Numbered from the stretch's first letter, positions 1-10,466 are shown. The stretch is DNA of 64,000 bases from Tepidanaerobacter sp. GT38 (GCF_021991635.1 NZ_JAFFJA010000001.1:1-64000); one strand, 5' to 3'. The notes: a model not told the origin generated them from the sequence alone. A program made the numbers and translations.

Positions 1-123
1 TAATTTTACAATTAACCTATAATATTTTATTAAATCCGCTTTTGTAATGTTATCATCAGGCCACAGCTGTTTAGAAAGATTTGTGAGTTTGAGCTTTTCA
101 TCTTCTAATAATATTTGAGGCAC
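1..123 (-). CDS. ligD: LigD-type DNA polymerase/primase domain protein, N-terminal part, cut by window edge
   Basis: Only the first 41 codons are visible; the rest lies left of the window. The frame read leftward from a GTG at 121-123 gives VPQILLEDEKLKLTNLSKQL then WPDDNITKADLIKYY, the characteristic opening of the archaeo-eukaryotic-primase-type polymerase domain of LigD (pattern: Lys/Leu, WP-D--ITK-DL--YY). An in-frame stop lies a few codons upstream, and AGGTGG sits four bases before the GTG, which fixes the start. In the family this domain adds nucleotides, often ribonucleotides, at broken DNA ends during non-homologous end joining. It is divergent from the ligase gene at 240, so polymerase and ligase are separate genes here instead of one fused LigD. 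The identification rests on a short stretch but is backed by the ligase and Ku next door. Confidence 0.8.
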   Translation of the reverse strand, partial: MPQILLEDEKLKLTNLSKQLWPDDNITKADLIKYYRLIVKL

Positions 124-239
124 ACTACCACCTACATATCATTATATGATAATTTGATTATACGTTAAAGTATTAGTATTTGAAAAATGCAGTAAACTAA
201 ATTTGAATTGAAAAGGAAAAAGCTAAAAAGGTGATTTTT

Positions 240-1160
240 ATGGTGAAACCCTTTGTTCCTTTTTTGCCCATGGAACCAATAATATGCCGCGAACCCTTTG
301 ATGATGCAAATACCGGCTTTCAAGTTAAATGGGACGGTGTAAGAATATTGGCACATCTAAAAGGCGGCCAGGTCCAGCTCTACAACCGCAAAAAAACGGT
401 AAAGACTGCTCAATACCCTGAAATTGCCCACGCATTAAAATCCCTTATTAATCAGGATATTATTTTAGATGGAGAAATGGTTGCATTAAAAGACGGCAAA
501 CCGAATTTCCTCCAAATAATAAGGCGAGATTTTGCCACGGATTCAAGCACAATCAGGTATCTTGCTAAAATAATTCCGGTAACATACGTGGTATTTGACA
601 TTGTGTTTTATAAAGACAAAGACCTTACTTCATATACCTTTAAAGCTCGAGATGAACTTTTAAAATCCCTTATTCCTTCAAAAGACCCCATCGCTATAAC
701 TGACACCGTTTACGAATCCGGCACTGCATTTTTTTCAGTGGTCAAAGAAGCAGAACTTGAGGGTATTGTCGCAAAAAAGCTGGACAGCCCTTACCGAATC
801 GGTAAAAAAAGCTCAGATTGGCTCAAAATCAAAAACTTTAAGCTTCTGACTGCCGTTATAGGCGGATTTGTCGCCGAAGGTAGAGAAGTCAGGTCTTTAT
901 TGTTGGGTGTATTTCAAGACCGTGATTTTGTATATGTGGGAAGAGCTGGCAGTGGTCTAAATTATAAAACGTCCTCTTTGCTGTTTGAAAAACTAAATCA
1001 AATAAAAACCAACTTTTGTCCCTTTAGCCGGCCCTTTCCAATCGACAAAAAGCAGCTAATATCGTGGGTAAAGCCAAGTATTGAAGTAGTTGTTGAGTAC
1101 ATGGATTTTACCGATGAAGGCTTAATTCGTCACCCGGTAATAAAGCAAGTCATATCCTAA
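240..1160 (+). CDS. ligD: ATP-dependent DNA ligase, LigD ligase-domain type
   Basis: Seals double-strand breaks in Ku-dependent non-homologous end joining. The 306-residue protein is a two-domain ligase: nucleotidyltransferase domain with motif I KWDGVR (catalytic Lys about residue 30), LDGEM near 76-80, motif III YVVFDIV near 116, motif IV EGIVAKK near 174-180 and motif V WLKIK near 194-198, followed by an OB-fold domain ending EYMDFTDEGLIRHPV. There is no polymerase or 3'-phosphoesterase domain, so it matches just the ligase part of LigD. I chose ATG 240 because AAGGTG lies six bases upstream; a GTG at 231 in the same frame overlaps that site. Its stop abuts the stop of the convergent ku gene with no gap, and the polymerase gene diverges upstream. 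Confidence 0.93.
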   Translation: MVKPFVPFLPMEPIICREPFDDANTGFQVKWDGVRILAHLKGGQVQLYNRKKTVKTAQYPEIAHALKSLINQDIILDGEMVALKDGKPNFLQIIRRDFATDSSTIRYLAKIIPVTYVVFDIVFYKDKDLTSYTFKARDELLKSLIPSKDPIAITDTVYESGTAFFSVVKEAELEGIVAKKLDSPYRIGKKSSDWLKIKNFKLLTAVIGGFVAEGREVRSLLLGVFQDRDFVYVGRAGSGLNYKTSSLLFEKLNQIKTNFCPFSRPFPIDKKQLISWVKPSIEVVVEYMDFTDEGLIRHPVIKQVIS

Positions 1161-1988
1161 TCACTCGCCTCCGGCAACTTTCTTCTTAGCTTTACCCTTA
1201 GACGACCCCTTTGTCTTTTTGGCTTTTTCAGCAAGTTCCAGACTTGCCTTTAAGGCTTGCATTAAATCTACAACTTTTTCTTCTTTAGCTGGCGGTATGC
1301 TTATCTCTTCTCCCTCAACTTTTGCCTGTATTATGTCAATTAGAGCTTGCCTGTAGTCATCCGTGTATTTTTCCGGTTGAAACTTTGTAGACAAAGATTC
1401 TACAAGCTGTACGGCCATCTTTATTTCATTTTCATGCAGCTTCGCCTCCGGCTGTATTGGCACTTCTTCCACCTTTCTAATTTCATCTGGGTAAAACATA
1501 GTTTCCATTACCAGATGTCTCTCGCCATAAGGCCTAATGCACGCGAGGCTCTGTTTTGAGCGTATAACCACCTTGGCAATGGCTATCTTACCCCCTTCCT
1601 CCATGGCCTTTCTAAGCAAAATATAAGCCTTCTGTCCGGTTTCTTCCGGCCCTAAAAAATAGGTGTGGTCAAAATATATAGGGTCAATGTCAGTCAAATT
1701 CACAAAATCAATTATGTCAATTGTCCTTGTAGTTTCATCGGGTATGCTTTCTAAATCTTTATCCTCTATAATTACATATCGCCCTTTTTCAAACTCATAA
1801 CCCCTTGCGATCTCATCATCTTCTACCTTCCTATTACAGGTTGGACACACTTTTTGGTAGTGAATAGGTGTCCCGCACTCTCGATGTATTTGGCGAAAAC
1901 TTATCCTCTTATTTTCAGTCGCCGCATACATTTTTATGGGTACGTTTATCAATCCAAAGCTTATGGAACCACGCCACATTGCACGCAT
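1161..1988 (-). CDS. ku: Ku, DNA end-binding protein
   Basis: Bacterial Ku homodimer subunit that rings broken DNA ends and recruits LigD-type enzymes. The 275-residue product opens MRAMWRGSISFGLINVPIKM, the standard bacterial Ku N-terminus, and continues with the Ku core beta-barrel (CGTPIHYQKVCPTCNRKVE; YVIIEDKDLESIP). The C-terminus is a Lys-rich tail (KKTKGSSKGKAKKK), which in other bacteria contributes to DNA threading and ligase contact. Length is typical. AGAGGTG lies about ten bases before ATG 1988; the Met at codon 4 is an alternative start. It converges on the ligase gene (stops adjacent) and is divergent from purK, from which it is separated by an unusual inverted repeat. Confidence 0.95.
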   Translation of the reverse strand: MRAMWRGSISFGLINVPIKMYAATENKRISFRQIHRECGTPIHYQKVCPTCNRKVEDDEIARGYEFEKGRYVIIEDKDLESIPDETTRTIDIIDFVNLTDIDPIYFDHTYFLGPEETGQKAYILLRKAMEEGGKIAIAKVVIRSKQSLACIRPYGERHLVMETMFYPDEIRKVEEVPIQPEAKLHENEIKMAVQLVESLSTKFQPEKYTDDYRQALIDIIQAKVEGEEISIPPAKEEKVVDLMQALKASLELAEKAKKTKGSSKGKAKKKVAGGE

Positions 1989-2101
1989 TATTTATTTTCA
2001 CCTCTTGTTTGATTTATATAAAGCAGTGCTATTTAATATTATTGGTAAAACGTCCATCAAATTATAATCATAACTTTGTTTTTTGTGGGAAATATAGTAC
2101 T

Positions 2102-2163
2102 ACCTGTTGATAACTAGCGAGGTACTTTACTCTAATGGTATCGATAGTTAGTTATCAACAGGT
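2102..2163. repeat. 15-bp perfect inverted repeat containing two DnaA-box-like 9-mers
   Basis: Arms ACCTGTTGATAACTA (2102-2116) and TAGTTATCAACAGGT (2149-2163) are perfect complements separated by 32 bases. Each arm holds TTATCAACA (2152-2160 direct; 2105-2113 inverted), one base from the canonical DnaA box TTATCCACA. It lies between the divergent ku and purK genes, upstream of both, so it is not a terminator for either. It may be a protein-binding site or a cruciform; function is unknown. Confidence 0.7.
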
Positions 2164-2195
2164 TTTGCTTTTATTAAAAATTTGTCCTAAATTTG

Positions 2196-2204
2196 TGATA
2201 TAAT
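2196..2204 (+). promoter_or_regulatory. Extended -10 promoter of purK-purE
   Basis: TGA-TATAAT at 2196-2204 is a perfect -10 hexamer with the TGn extension. No convincing -35 is seen at the normal spacing. It lies 38 bases before the purK ATG. No purine riboswitch is recognisable in the leader. Confidence 0.55.
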
Positions 2205-2241
2205 ACTTTCATAACTAGTAGTTTCGGGAGGTCAATTCCAT

Positions 2242-3384
2242 ATGTCGTATTCAATGGATTTTAAAATCGGAATAATCGGAGGCGGTCAGCTTGGGAAAAT
2301 GTTGGCACAGGCCGCAAAAAAATTAAATTTTCACGTAAGCGTATTAGACCCTACTCCCCAGTGCCCAGCTTATTCCCTTGTGGATAACCAAATAGTAGCT
2401 GGATTTTACGATGATGACAAAATTCGCGAGCTTGTAGAAAACAGCGATATTACAACTTTTGAAATTGAGCATATAAGCACTAAGGTGCTTAAACAGCTTC
2501 AGGATATGGGGCATAAAATATATCCTTCCCCTGAAGTTTTAGAAATTATACAGGATAAGGCAAAACAAAAACAGATGTTGGATAAGCACGGCATACCTAC
2601 CGCCCGCTGGACTTTAGTAGAAGGCAATATAGCCGAAACAGCACGCAAATTTGGCATGCCCACAGTTCAAAAAGCGCGCAAAGGCGGCTATGACGGCCGC
2701 GGTGTTTTTGTAATTCGAAGTCCTAAAGACATAGAACATGCCCTTCAATGTGAATCTTTCCTTGAAGAATTGGTCCCTGTAGAAAAGGAACTGGCAGTAA
2801 TGGTAGCAAGAAGCATTAATGGAGAAATAAAGTGCTATCCCGTGGTGGAAATGACTTTTGACAGCAGGGCAAATATCTGCGATGATACTGTAGCTCCTGC
2901 CCGTATTGAAGAAAACATCAAAAAAGAAGCTGAAGATTTGGCCATCAGATGTGTTAAGGCATTAGACGGTGTGGGTATTTTTGGTGTGGAAATGTTTTTG
3001 ACAAAGGATAAGAGGGTTTTGGTTAACGAAATAGCTCCAAGGCCACACAATTCCGGACACTACACCATTGAAGCCTGTGTTACATCTCAATTTGAACAGC
3101 ACTTAAGGGCTATCACCGGTTTGCCATTAGGTTCCACAGAACTCATAATGCCTGCAGTTATGGTAAACTTGCTTGGAGCGGAGGGCTATCAAGGTAAACC
3201 GTATTTTGAAGGGGTAAATGAAATCCTTAAAATTCCGGGAGTTAGTCTACATATCTATGGGAAAAAGGAAACCAAACCTTTCAGGAAAATGGGTCATGTA
3301 ACCATCGTAGATAAAAGACTTGAAGATGCTTTGGATAAGGCAAAGATAGTAAAGCAAACAATAAAAGTAATTTCGGAGGGATAA
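2242..3384 (+). CDS. purK: N5-carboxyaminoimidazole ribonucleotide synthase
   Basis: ATP-dependent carboxylation of aminoimidazole ribonucleotide in purine synthesis. The 380-residue ATP-grasp protein shows the PurK N-terminal [12 protein letters not shown] nucleotide-fold motif (about residues 9-20), the central ATP-grasp domain with [14 protein letters not shown] (about 145-158), [10 protein letters not shown] and [18 protein letters not shown], and the C-terminal PurK domain. GGGAGG lies ten bases upstream of ATG 2242. It is followed after two bases by purE, whose ribosome binding site lies in the purK 3' end, so the two are translationally close. No other pur genes are in view. Confidence 0.97.
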   Translation: MSYSMDFKIGIIGGGQLGKMLAQAAKKLNFHVSVLDPTPQCPAYSLVDNQIVAGFYDDDKIRELVENSDITTFEIEHISTKVLKQLQDMGHKIYPSPEVLEIIQDKAKQKQMLDKHGIPTARWTLVEGNIAETARKFGMPTVQKARKGGYDGRGVFVIRSPKDIEHALQCESFLEELVPVEKELAVMVARSINGEIKCYPVVEMTFDSRANICDDTVAPARIEENIKKEAEDLAIRCVKALDGVGIFGVEMFLTKDKRVLVNEIAPRPHNSGHYTIEACVTSQFEQHLRAITGLPLGSTELIMPAVMVNLLGAEGYQGKPYFEGVNEILKIPGVSLHIYGKKETKPFRKMGHVTIVDKRLEDALDKAKIVKQTIKVISEG

Positions 3385-3386
3385 AA

Positions 3387-3902
3387 ATGAAGGATAAGGC
3401 TCTGGTAGGAATCATTATGGGAAGCGACTCGGACCTTCCCGTAATGCAGGAAGCCGCAAAGGTTTTAGAAGAATTTGGCGTAAATTATGAAATAACCATA
3501 GTATCAGCTCACAGAACTCCTGACAGGATGTTTGATTATGCGAAAAATGCCCAGTCAAGGGGAATTGAAGTAATTATAGCCGGAGCAGGCGGTGCCGCCC
3601 ATCTTCCGGGCATGGTAGCAGCTATTTCCACCCTTCCTGTCATCGGAGTGCCCGTTAAAACATCGAGCTTAAACGGCCTTGATTCCCTACTTTCCATAGT
3701 TCAAATGCCAGCAGGAGTTCCGGTAGCTACAGTAGCAATAAACAACGCAAAAAATGCAGGCCTGCTGGCACTTCAAATCCTTGGAATCAAGTACCCTGAA
3801 ATTCAGGAAAAAATACAAAAATACAGGGACAATATGAAAGACCAGGTATTACATAAAGCCGATAAACTCGAAAGCGTGGGATACCAAAATTATTCTAAGT
3901 AG
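3387..3902 (+). CDS. purE: N5-carboxyaminoimidazole ribonucleotide mutase
   Basis: Class I PurE that converts N5-CAIR to CAIR, taking the product of PurK. The 171-residue protein has the expected signatures GSDSDLPVM (about residues 12-20), SAHRTPDRM (about 40-48) and [11 protein letters not shown] (about 66-76). Presence of purK directly upstream fits the class I, two-enzyme route. The GGAGGG ribosome binding site is inside the end of purK. A strong hairpin at 4045-4090 closes the operon. Confidence 0.97.
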   Translation: MKDKALVGIIMGSDSDLPVMQEAAKVLEEFGVNYEITIVSAHRTPDRMFDYAKNAQSRGIEVIIAGAGGAAHLPGMVAAISTLPVIGVPVKTSSLNGLDSLLSIVQMPAGVPVATVAINNAKNAGLLALQILGIKYPEIQEKIQKYRDNMKDQVLHKADKLESVGYQNYSK

Positions 3903-3955
3903 CGAAAGTTTACATAATTAGAACCCCTCTCCACAACGCCATCGGAGATTCTTTC

Positions 3956-4030
3956 GGTTCCATGGAACCCTGCGTTACACTTAAGAACTCCACCCGACAG
4001 CGAGTCAAATTAATGTCGGGCCGAGAACCT
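3956..4030. repeat. Intergenic element A: palindrome plus sequence shared with 32259-32311
   Basis: After purE there is a perfect palindrome GGTTCCATGGAACC (3956-3969), then ACTCCACCCGACAGCG (3987-4002), whose CCCGACA pairs with TGTCGGG at 4014-4020, and GAGAACCT (4023-4030). The segment ACTCCACCCGACARCG followed by GAACCT recurs in inverse orientation at 32259-32311. CGAAAG 3903-3908 can also pair with CTTTCG 3951-3956. It may be a small dispersed repeat or structured RNA; not recognised. Confidence 0.4.
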
Positions 4031-4044
4031 TCTTGTTTTACAAT

Positions 4045-4090
4045 AAAACAGCTGCTGCAAAGGCAAAAATATCGTTGCAGCAGCTGTTTT
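4045..4090. terminator. Bidirectional terminator between purE and the activase operon
   Basis: A 16-bp perfect stem, AAAACAGCTGCTGCAA (4045-4060) with its complement at 4075-4090, loop of 14 bases. The terminal A/T run serves both the plus-strand pur operon and the convergent minus-strand activase operon. Confidence 0.8.
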
Positions 4091-4109
4091 GGCTTTTAAA
4101 AGCATCAAA

Positions 4110-5072
4110 CTATGCCACGGTGCTGTCTACTACCTTCCACTTGTTGCACCTATCCCCCCAACGGGCAATAACTTTGCCTTCCATTTTGATATTTACCACT
4201 TCACAATGATTGGGACATCCACTGCACTCAAAGCTGTCAGCTGTAAAGTTTATGTCAGAAATGCCAAAACCTTTAAAGCTGGTATTGGAAACTTTAGCAT
4301 CTTTAGCCAGCAGTGCCGCACCAAGGGCACCCATTACATTATAATGCTTGGGGATATATATCTCTTGTCCAAGGGCATCTTCAAAGGCAGCCTTCATACC
4401 AGCATTAGCCGCAACTCCACCTTGGAAAACTATTCGAGGTCTGATTTCTTTGCCCTTGGCGATATTGTTCAGATAGTTTCTTACCAGAGCTTCACATAAA
4501 CCGCGGATAATATCTTCAGGTCTGTGGCCTAACTGCTGTTTATGTACCATATCCGATTCCGCAAAAACCGCACAACGGCCTGCTATGCGGACGGGGTTCT
4601 TTGATCTTAATGCGTAATTTCCAAATTCTTCGATGGGAATATTTAATCTATTGGCCTGTTGATCCAGAAAGGAACCGGTTCCGGCTGCACACACAGTGTT
4701 CATGGCAAAGTCTGTGACCACACCATCTCTTAGAATGATAATCTTAGAATCCTGGCCCCCTATTTCAAGGACCGTCTGCACATCCGGCACTTCACGCAAT
4801 GAAGCAACGGCATGGGCTGTTATCTCATTCTTAATTACATCAGCACCTACAATAACACCCGCCAGGTTTCGACCGCTGCCTGTAGCGCCCACTCCTTTTA
4901 CCTCCCAGGCGCCTTTATTCCTTGATGCTAATATCTTCATGCCTTCCTGGACCGCTCTTATGGGATTGCCCTGGGTTCTTATATATATAGATTCTATCAC
5001 ATTTTCGTCTTCATCGATTAACACAAGATTGGTACTTACAGAACCTACATCAACACCTAAATAATGTGCCAA
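4110..5072 (-). CDS. Acyl-CoA dehydratase activase (BadF/BadG/BcrA/BcrD ATPase family)
   Basis: ASKHA-fold ATPase that in characterised relatives (HgdC) drives ATP-dependent electron transfer to a 2-hydroxyacyl-CoA dehydratase or double-cubane protein. The 320-residue protein shows phosphate-binding GVDVGSVSTNLVLID (about residues 6-20), GATGSGR near 62, GGQDSKIIIL near 103, and VCAAGTGSFLDQQANRL near 130, which carries the Cys that in HgdC ligates the inter-subunit 4Fe-4S cluster. A C-terminal extension adds FECSGCPNHCE and a further Cys (RCNKW), seen in larger activase-related proteins. It is the last gene of a three-gene operon, its start directly following the stop of the preceding gene. 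The electron acceptor is presumably one of the two upstream proteins. Confidence 0.85.
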   Translation of the reverse strand: MAHYLGVDVGSVSTNLVLIDEDENVIESIYIRTQGNPIRAVQEGMKILASRNKGAWEVKGVGATGSGRNLAGVIVGADVIKNEITAHAVASLREVPDVQTVLEIGGQDSKIIILRDGVVTDFAMNTVCAAGTGSFLDQQANRLNIPIEEFGNYALRSKNPVRIAGRCAVFAESDMVHKQQLGHRPEDIIRGLCEALVRNYLNNIAKGKEIRPRIVFQGGVAANAGMKAAFEDALGQEIYIPKHYNVMGALGAALLAKDAKVSNTSFKGFGISDINFTADSFECSGCPNHCEVVNIKMEGKVIARWGDRCNKWKVVDSTVA

Positions 5073-6200
5073 TTAAGCCATCTCCTTTGCTATTTGTGGT
5101 TTTACCGTAAAAGACTTGGTTTGGTTGCGCTTGGCCATCAGCAAATCCACAAATGCTTCTAAGCGAGTTCTAAGGCCTTCTTTTCCCGTTTGCTCATCAA
5201 GACTAATCGTCAAAAAACCTATTCCATGTTCTTTACATACCTTAGGCAAAATGCTTTTTGCCACGATTTCAGGTATACACGTAAAAGGCGAAAGCTGAAT
5301 TACTCCATCGAAACCTCTTTTGGCAAAAAGTATTGCATTGCCCACGGATTCTCTACCGTGACCGCCGCACATTTCCTTAAAGTAGGGTGCAGCTGTCTTT
5401 TTAACATTGCGCTCGCCGGCCATGTGAAATAGGTCCAGCACCGCATTGTATATGGTATACTGGGAGAGAAACATGGACCTTTCTACATAAACTCCCAGTT
5501 CTCCCAGCATCTCTTCGATTTCCAAATTTGAAGAAGGCTCAAGCAAAACGTAGATTTCCCCTACTATGCCAATTTTTATTGGGTCAGAATCCCTTTTTTG
5601 TATACCATCGTATAAAAGTTCACATTCCCTTTCTATTTCCGGTAAATCCCTGTACTTTTCTGCAGACGCTATAAGCTCCACACACTTTTTGTAAACTCTA
5701 GTAGCTTCACCTTTTTTAATTTCCAAAGGCCGTATTTTATGAGATAATCGCTCAACCTTATCAAGGAGCACTAACTGCTTCCAGACAAATCGAGTGATGC
5801 TAATATAATCTTTCAAAGTAAGGGGCGCATTTATCAACTTTTTTATGCTTTGGAGCAAATCTTTAAAGTGCCTTCCCGGTGGTTCTAATGTAATCATCTC
5901 AAATTCGTATCCCAAATCCTTCAATATCTTTTCCTGTAGAGTAGTGTAGAGGCCAGCCCTGCAAGGCCCCACACCGCCAGATGACACGAGAGTATTTGCC
6001 CCTGCTTCAAGACACTGAACATATGTCCCCAGGACAATTTTAAAGGGATAACAGGCAAACTCAGGTGCAAATTTAGTCCCCAGGCTTATAGTTTCTTCAG
6101 TTGGCTTTGGAGGAACTACTACTTCGTTTCCAAAGGCCTCAAGCAAATTTTTAAAGGGAATGTAGGACGTTCCCATATAAGGAAATGAAACCTTTCTCAT
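5073..6200 (-). CDS. 2-hydroxyacyl-CoA dehydratase / activase-related protein, larger subunit
   Basis: The 375-residue protein belongs to the HgdB-like / CoA-activase-associated group. Conserved cysteines occur in EFACYPFKIVLG, SGGVGPCRAGLY, KEMCGGHGRESVGN and SPFTCIPEIVA, suitable for one or more Fe-S clusters. The C-terminal block LTISLDEQTGKEGLRTRLEAF is nearly repeated in the next protein upstream (LTVTIDEHTGQEGLNTRLEAF), so the two are paralogous. Gene start overlaps the upstream stop by four bases (ATGA). No dehydratase substrate is suggested: no CoA-transferase or acyl-CoA dehydrogenase lies nearby. It may instead be a double-cubane-type low-potential reductase. Family assignment is fair; function is open. 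Confidence 0.7.
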   Translation of the reverse strand: MRKVSFPYMGTSYIPFKNLLEAFGNEVVVPPKPTEETISLGTKFAPEFACYPFKIVLGTYVQCLEAGANTLVSSGGVGPCRAGLYTTLQEKILKDLGYEFEMITLEPPGRHFKDLLQSIKKLINAPLTLKDYISITRFVWKQLVLLDKVERLSHKIRPLEIKKGEATRVYKKCVELIASAEKYRDLPEIERECELLYDGIQKRDSDPIKIGIVGEIYVLLEPSSNLEIEEMLGELGVYVERSMFLSQYTIYNAVLDLFHMAGERNVKKTAAPYFKEMCGGHGRESVGNAILFAKRGFDGVIQLSPFTCIPEIVAKSILPKVCKEHGIGFLTISLDEQTGKEGLRTRLEAFVDLLMAKRNQTKSFTVKPQIAKEMA

Positions 6201-7156
6201 GCCAATGCCGCCTCTTTCTTCGCTTTTTTAATTTTTATCATATCTACAAATGCTTCAAGTCTCGTATTTAGGCCTTCCTGACCTGTATGTTCATCAATGG
6301 TAACCGTAAGGAACGGCATCTTATATTTTTTTGCATCAATTTCCATTAACTTGTCTACTATAAAGTCCGGACCACAACCAAAGGCTGTGACGTGTATTAT
6401 ACCGTCAACACTTCCATTTTCAAACAAGCTATAAGCTGTCCTTATGACTTCATTGCTGAAAGTCCAGAATAGGTTCTTTCTGAGCTTGGAAGCCTGTTTT
6501 TGTTTTTCTTCTTTTGCAAGCATTTCCGGAGTCACTACATATACTCCCATGCTAATGAGCTTTTTTATAAGATCAAGGCTTAAATAGGGATCATATAATA
6601 TATATGGATACCCCACCACTGCAAGAGATACATTACTGCTCTTTTTTTGACTTGCAATTCCTAAGGGCGGAATACCGCCTTGCAAGAATTGAGATGCATA
6701 ATTCTTTAAGCTATTGCAAGCCTTTGAATATGCAATATAAGCCCTGAAGAATCCTTTTTTGAACTGCTTTGCCAACTTGATGCAGAGCTTAAAAAGTTCA
6801 AATCTGCTCTTTTTTAAATCGATCCTCACTTCCAGCATATTTTTAAATTTAGGTATGGAACAAATCACCATATCAGGTAAACCTAAAAACTTGGGACAAA
6901 ATGTAGCTTCCCGATTTACACTTACAAGCCTTGGCACAAAAACATAATCTACGCGATTCATGAGATTTTTTACATGCCCGTGAAAGAGCTTTATAGGAAC
7001 ACAAGCATCGGTAATAGTATCCTGAATGCCCATGTCCATAATTTCCTTTGTGGTTTCATCAGAGACTACCACCTCTAAACCCAAATTTTCGAAAAAAGTC
7101 CTGAAAAAAGGGTAATATGCGTAGTATGACAGTGCTCTGGGAATACCAATTTTCAT
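6197..7156 (-). CDS. DUF2229-type acyl-CoA dehydratase activase-related protein
   Basis: The 319-residue protein opens MKIGIPRALSYYAYYPFF, typical of the DUF2229 module found inside very large activase proteins of anaerobes. Cysteines occur in DACVPIKLFHGHV, REATFCPKFLG and TAFGCGPDFIVDKL, and the C-terminus carries the LTVTIDEHTGQEGLNTRLEAF block shared with the next gene. It is the first gene of the operon and overlaps the second by four bases. The whole operon reads like a dissected version (DUF2229, HgdB-like, ATPase) of the single approximately 1400-residue activase proteins. Substrate unknown. Confidence 0.75.
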   Translation of the reverse strand: MKIGIPRALSYYAYYPFFRTFFENLGLEVVVSDETTKEIMDMGIQDTITDACVPIKLFHGHVKNLMNRVDYVFVPRLVSVNREATFCPKFLGLPDMVICSIPKFKNMLEVRIDLKKSRFELFKLCIKLAKQFKKGFFRAYIAYSKACNSLKNYASQFLQGGIPPLGIASQKKSSNVSLAVVGYPYILYDPYLSLDLIKKLISMGVYVVTPEMLAKEEKQKQASKLRKNLFWTFSNEVIRTAYSLFENGSVDGIIHVTAFGCGPDFIVDKLMEIDAKKYKMPFLTVTIDEHTGQEGLNTRLEAFVDMIKIKKAKKEAALA

Positions 7157-7230
7157 GCTATCTCTCCTCTAGGCTGCAATCGTCACAATATAATTTACTT
7201 GAAGGAACTTGATCTTAGCATCAATTTATA

Positions 7231-7264
7231 AAGGACGGAATATGTGGATACATGTTCCGCCCTT
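7231..7264 (-). terminator. Probable terminator after nfnB
   Basis: AAGGACGGAATATG (7231-7244) pairs with CATGTTCCGCCCTT (7251-7264): 14 positions with one mismatch and one wobble, six-base loop. It lies just after the nfnB stop on the minus strand. The following T-run is poor, so it may leak into the activase operon. Confidence 0.5.
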
Positions 7265-7283
7265 TTAAAGGATATAGTATCAT

Positions 7284-9511
<2,228 letters not shown>

Positions 9512-9513
9512 GT

Positions 9514-10353
9514 CTAACCTCCTATACTTTTGAGTCTTTCATTAAAATATATGTTTTTGGCTATAATGTTTACTTTTAGAACATTCAGAGCGGTCATGTG
9601 TTCAATTACTTGAGCCACTTTTTCCTGAACCTGTTTTAGTACCGGCGGCAATGATATTCCATATAGCACTGTAAGCTCAAGCTTAAGTACCACACCGCTT
9701 TCATAGTTTTCAATATAAACTCTCCCACCGGGACCGATTCCTGGCACCTGGCGAGCGGTATATAATGCAATCTGACTTATGGTAGTATCGTTTATGGTAT
9801 ATTTTCCCATATAGCTATACGTAGGTCTAACGACGGATTTCTCCTCCAACAGCTCTAATGGTTTTCCTTTTATTTCTCGAAATATCCTCATGGGGTCTAA
9901 AAAATATCCGGAAAAATCCTTTTTAATTTCAAGTGTAGGAACCGGAATTACGTGTTTACCCTTGCTTTTACGCACCATCTTTGCCGTATTTATTTCATGT
10001 GGCGTAGAAACATCTTCTATCCTAATAATAAGTTCGGGGAGAGGTATATCAAGTGCCTTACATATGGCATTTATCATAGAATCCGATGTACCTAAAATTA
10101 AGAGGCTATCTACCTTCATCTCAGAAAGCTTGCTTTTAACCTCAGTAGCATGAGCAGGATCATAAAAAATAGCTCGCTTAATCGCGCCTAAGCGGGTTGA
10201 TTCTCGTTTTGCTGAATAACCTGCCAGCACCCTATTTTCATGTATTAAAAGACCGTCATCAATAATAAATCTTGCACCGTTTTGCCTTGCAACCTGCTGC
10301 GCTTTATGGCTTTTGCCCGTACCGCTCTTGCCTACGAGAGCCAGGACCCTCAC
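9514..10353 (-). CDS. P-loop ATPase fused to an Asp23/Gls24-like domain
   Basis: The 279-residue protein starts MRVLALVGKSGTGKSHKAQQ, a Walker A motif at about residues 8-15, followed by a nucleotide-kinase-like part (FIIDDGLLIHENRVLAGYSAK; conserved Arg/Lys). The C-terminal third, from about residue 195 (INDTTISQIALYTARQVPGI through KVNIIAKNIYF), resembles the Asp23/Gls24 alkaline-shock fold. Such fusions occur in Clostridia without a known role. It is the first gene of the operon ending with nfnAB, and its stop codon is embedded in the nfnA ribosome binding site. A link to envelope or redox stress is only suggested by these neighbours. Confidence 0.75.
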   Translation of the reverse strand: MRVLALVGKSGTGKSHKAQQVARQNGARFIIDDGLLIHENRVLAGYSAKRESTRLGAIKRAIFYDPAHATEVKSKLSEMKVDSLLILGTSDSMINAICKALDIPLPELIIRIEDVSTPHEINTAKMVRKSKGKHVIPVPTLEIKKDFSGYFLDPMRIFREIKGKPLELLEEKSVVRPTYSYMGKYTINDTTISQIALYTARQVPGIGPGGRVYIENYESGVVLKLELTVLYGISLPPVLKQVQEKVAQVIEHMTALNVLKVNIIAKNIYFNERLKSIGG

Positions 10354-10466
10354 ACCTGCACCTCCGGATGGGTATCTTGTATTTAATTTATTATAGCATT
10401 TTTTATAGGTTTTTGTATACTTTTGGTGTCCTATTATATTTAAATTGTTTAATTAGTTCATAAAAT

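Noticed and set aside
1989-2241. Purine riboswitch upstream of purK
   Set aside because: I looked for the conserved purine aptamer junctions and found none; only the inverted repeat and an extended -10 promoter are present.
4089-4499. Plus-strand open frame of 136 codons
   Set aside because: Antisense to the activase gene, whose motifs are unambiguous; it begins inside the bidirectional terminator.
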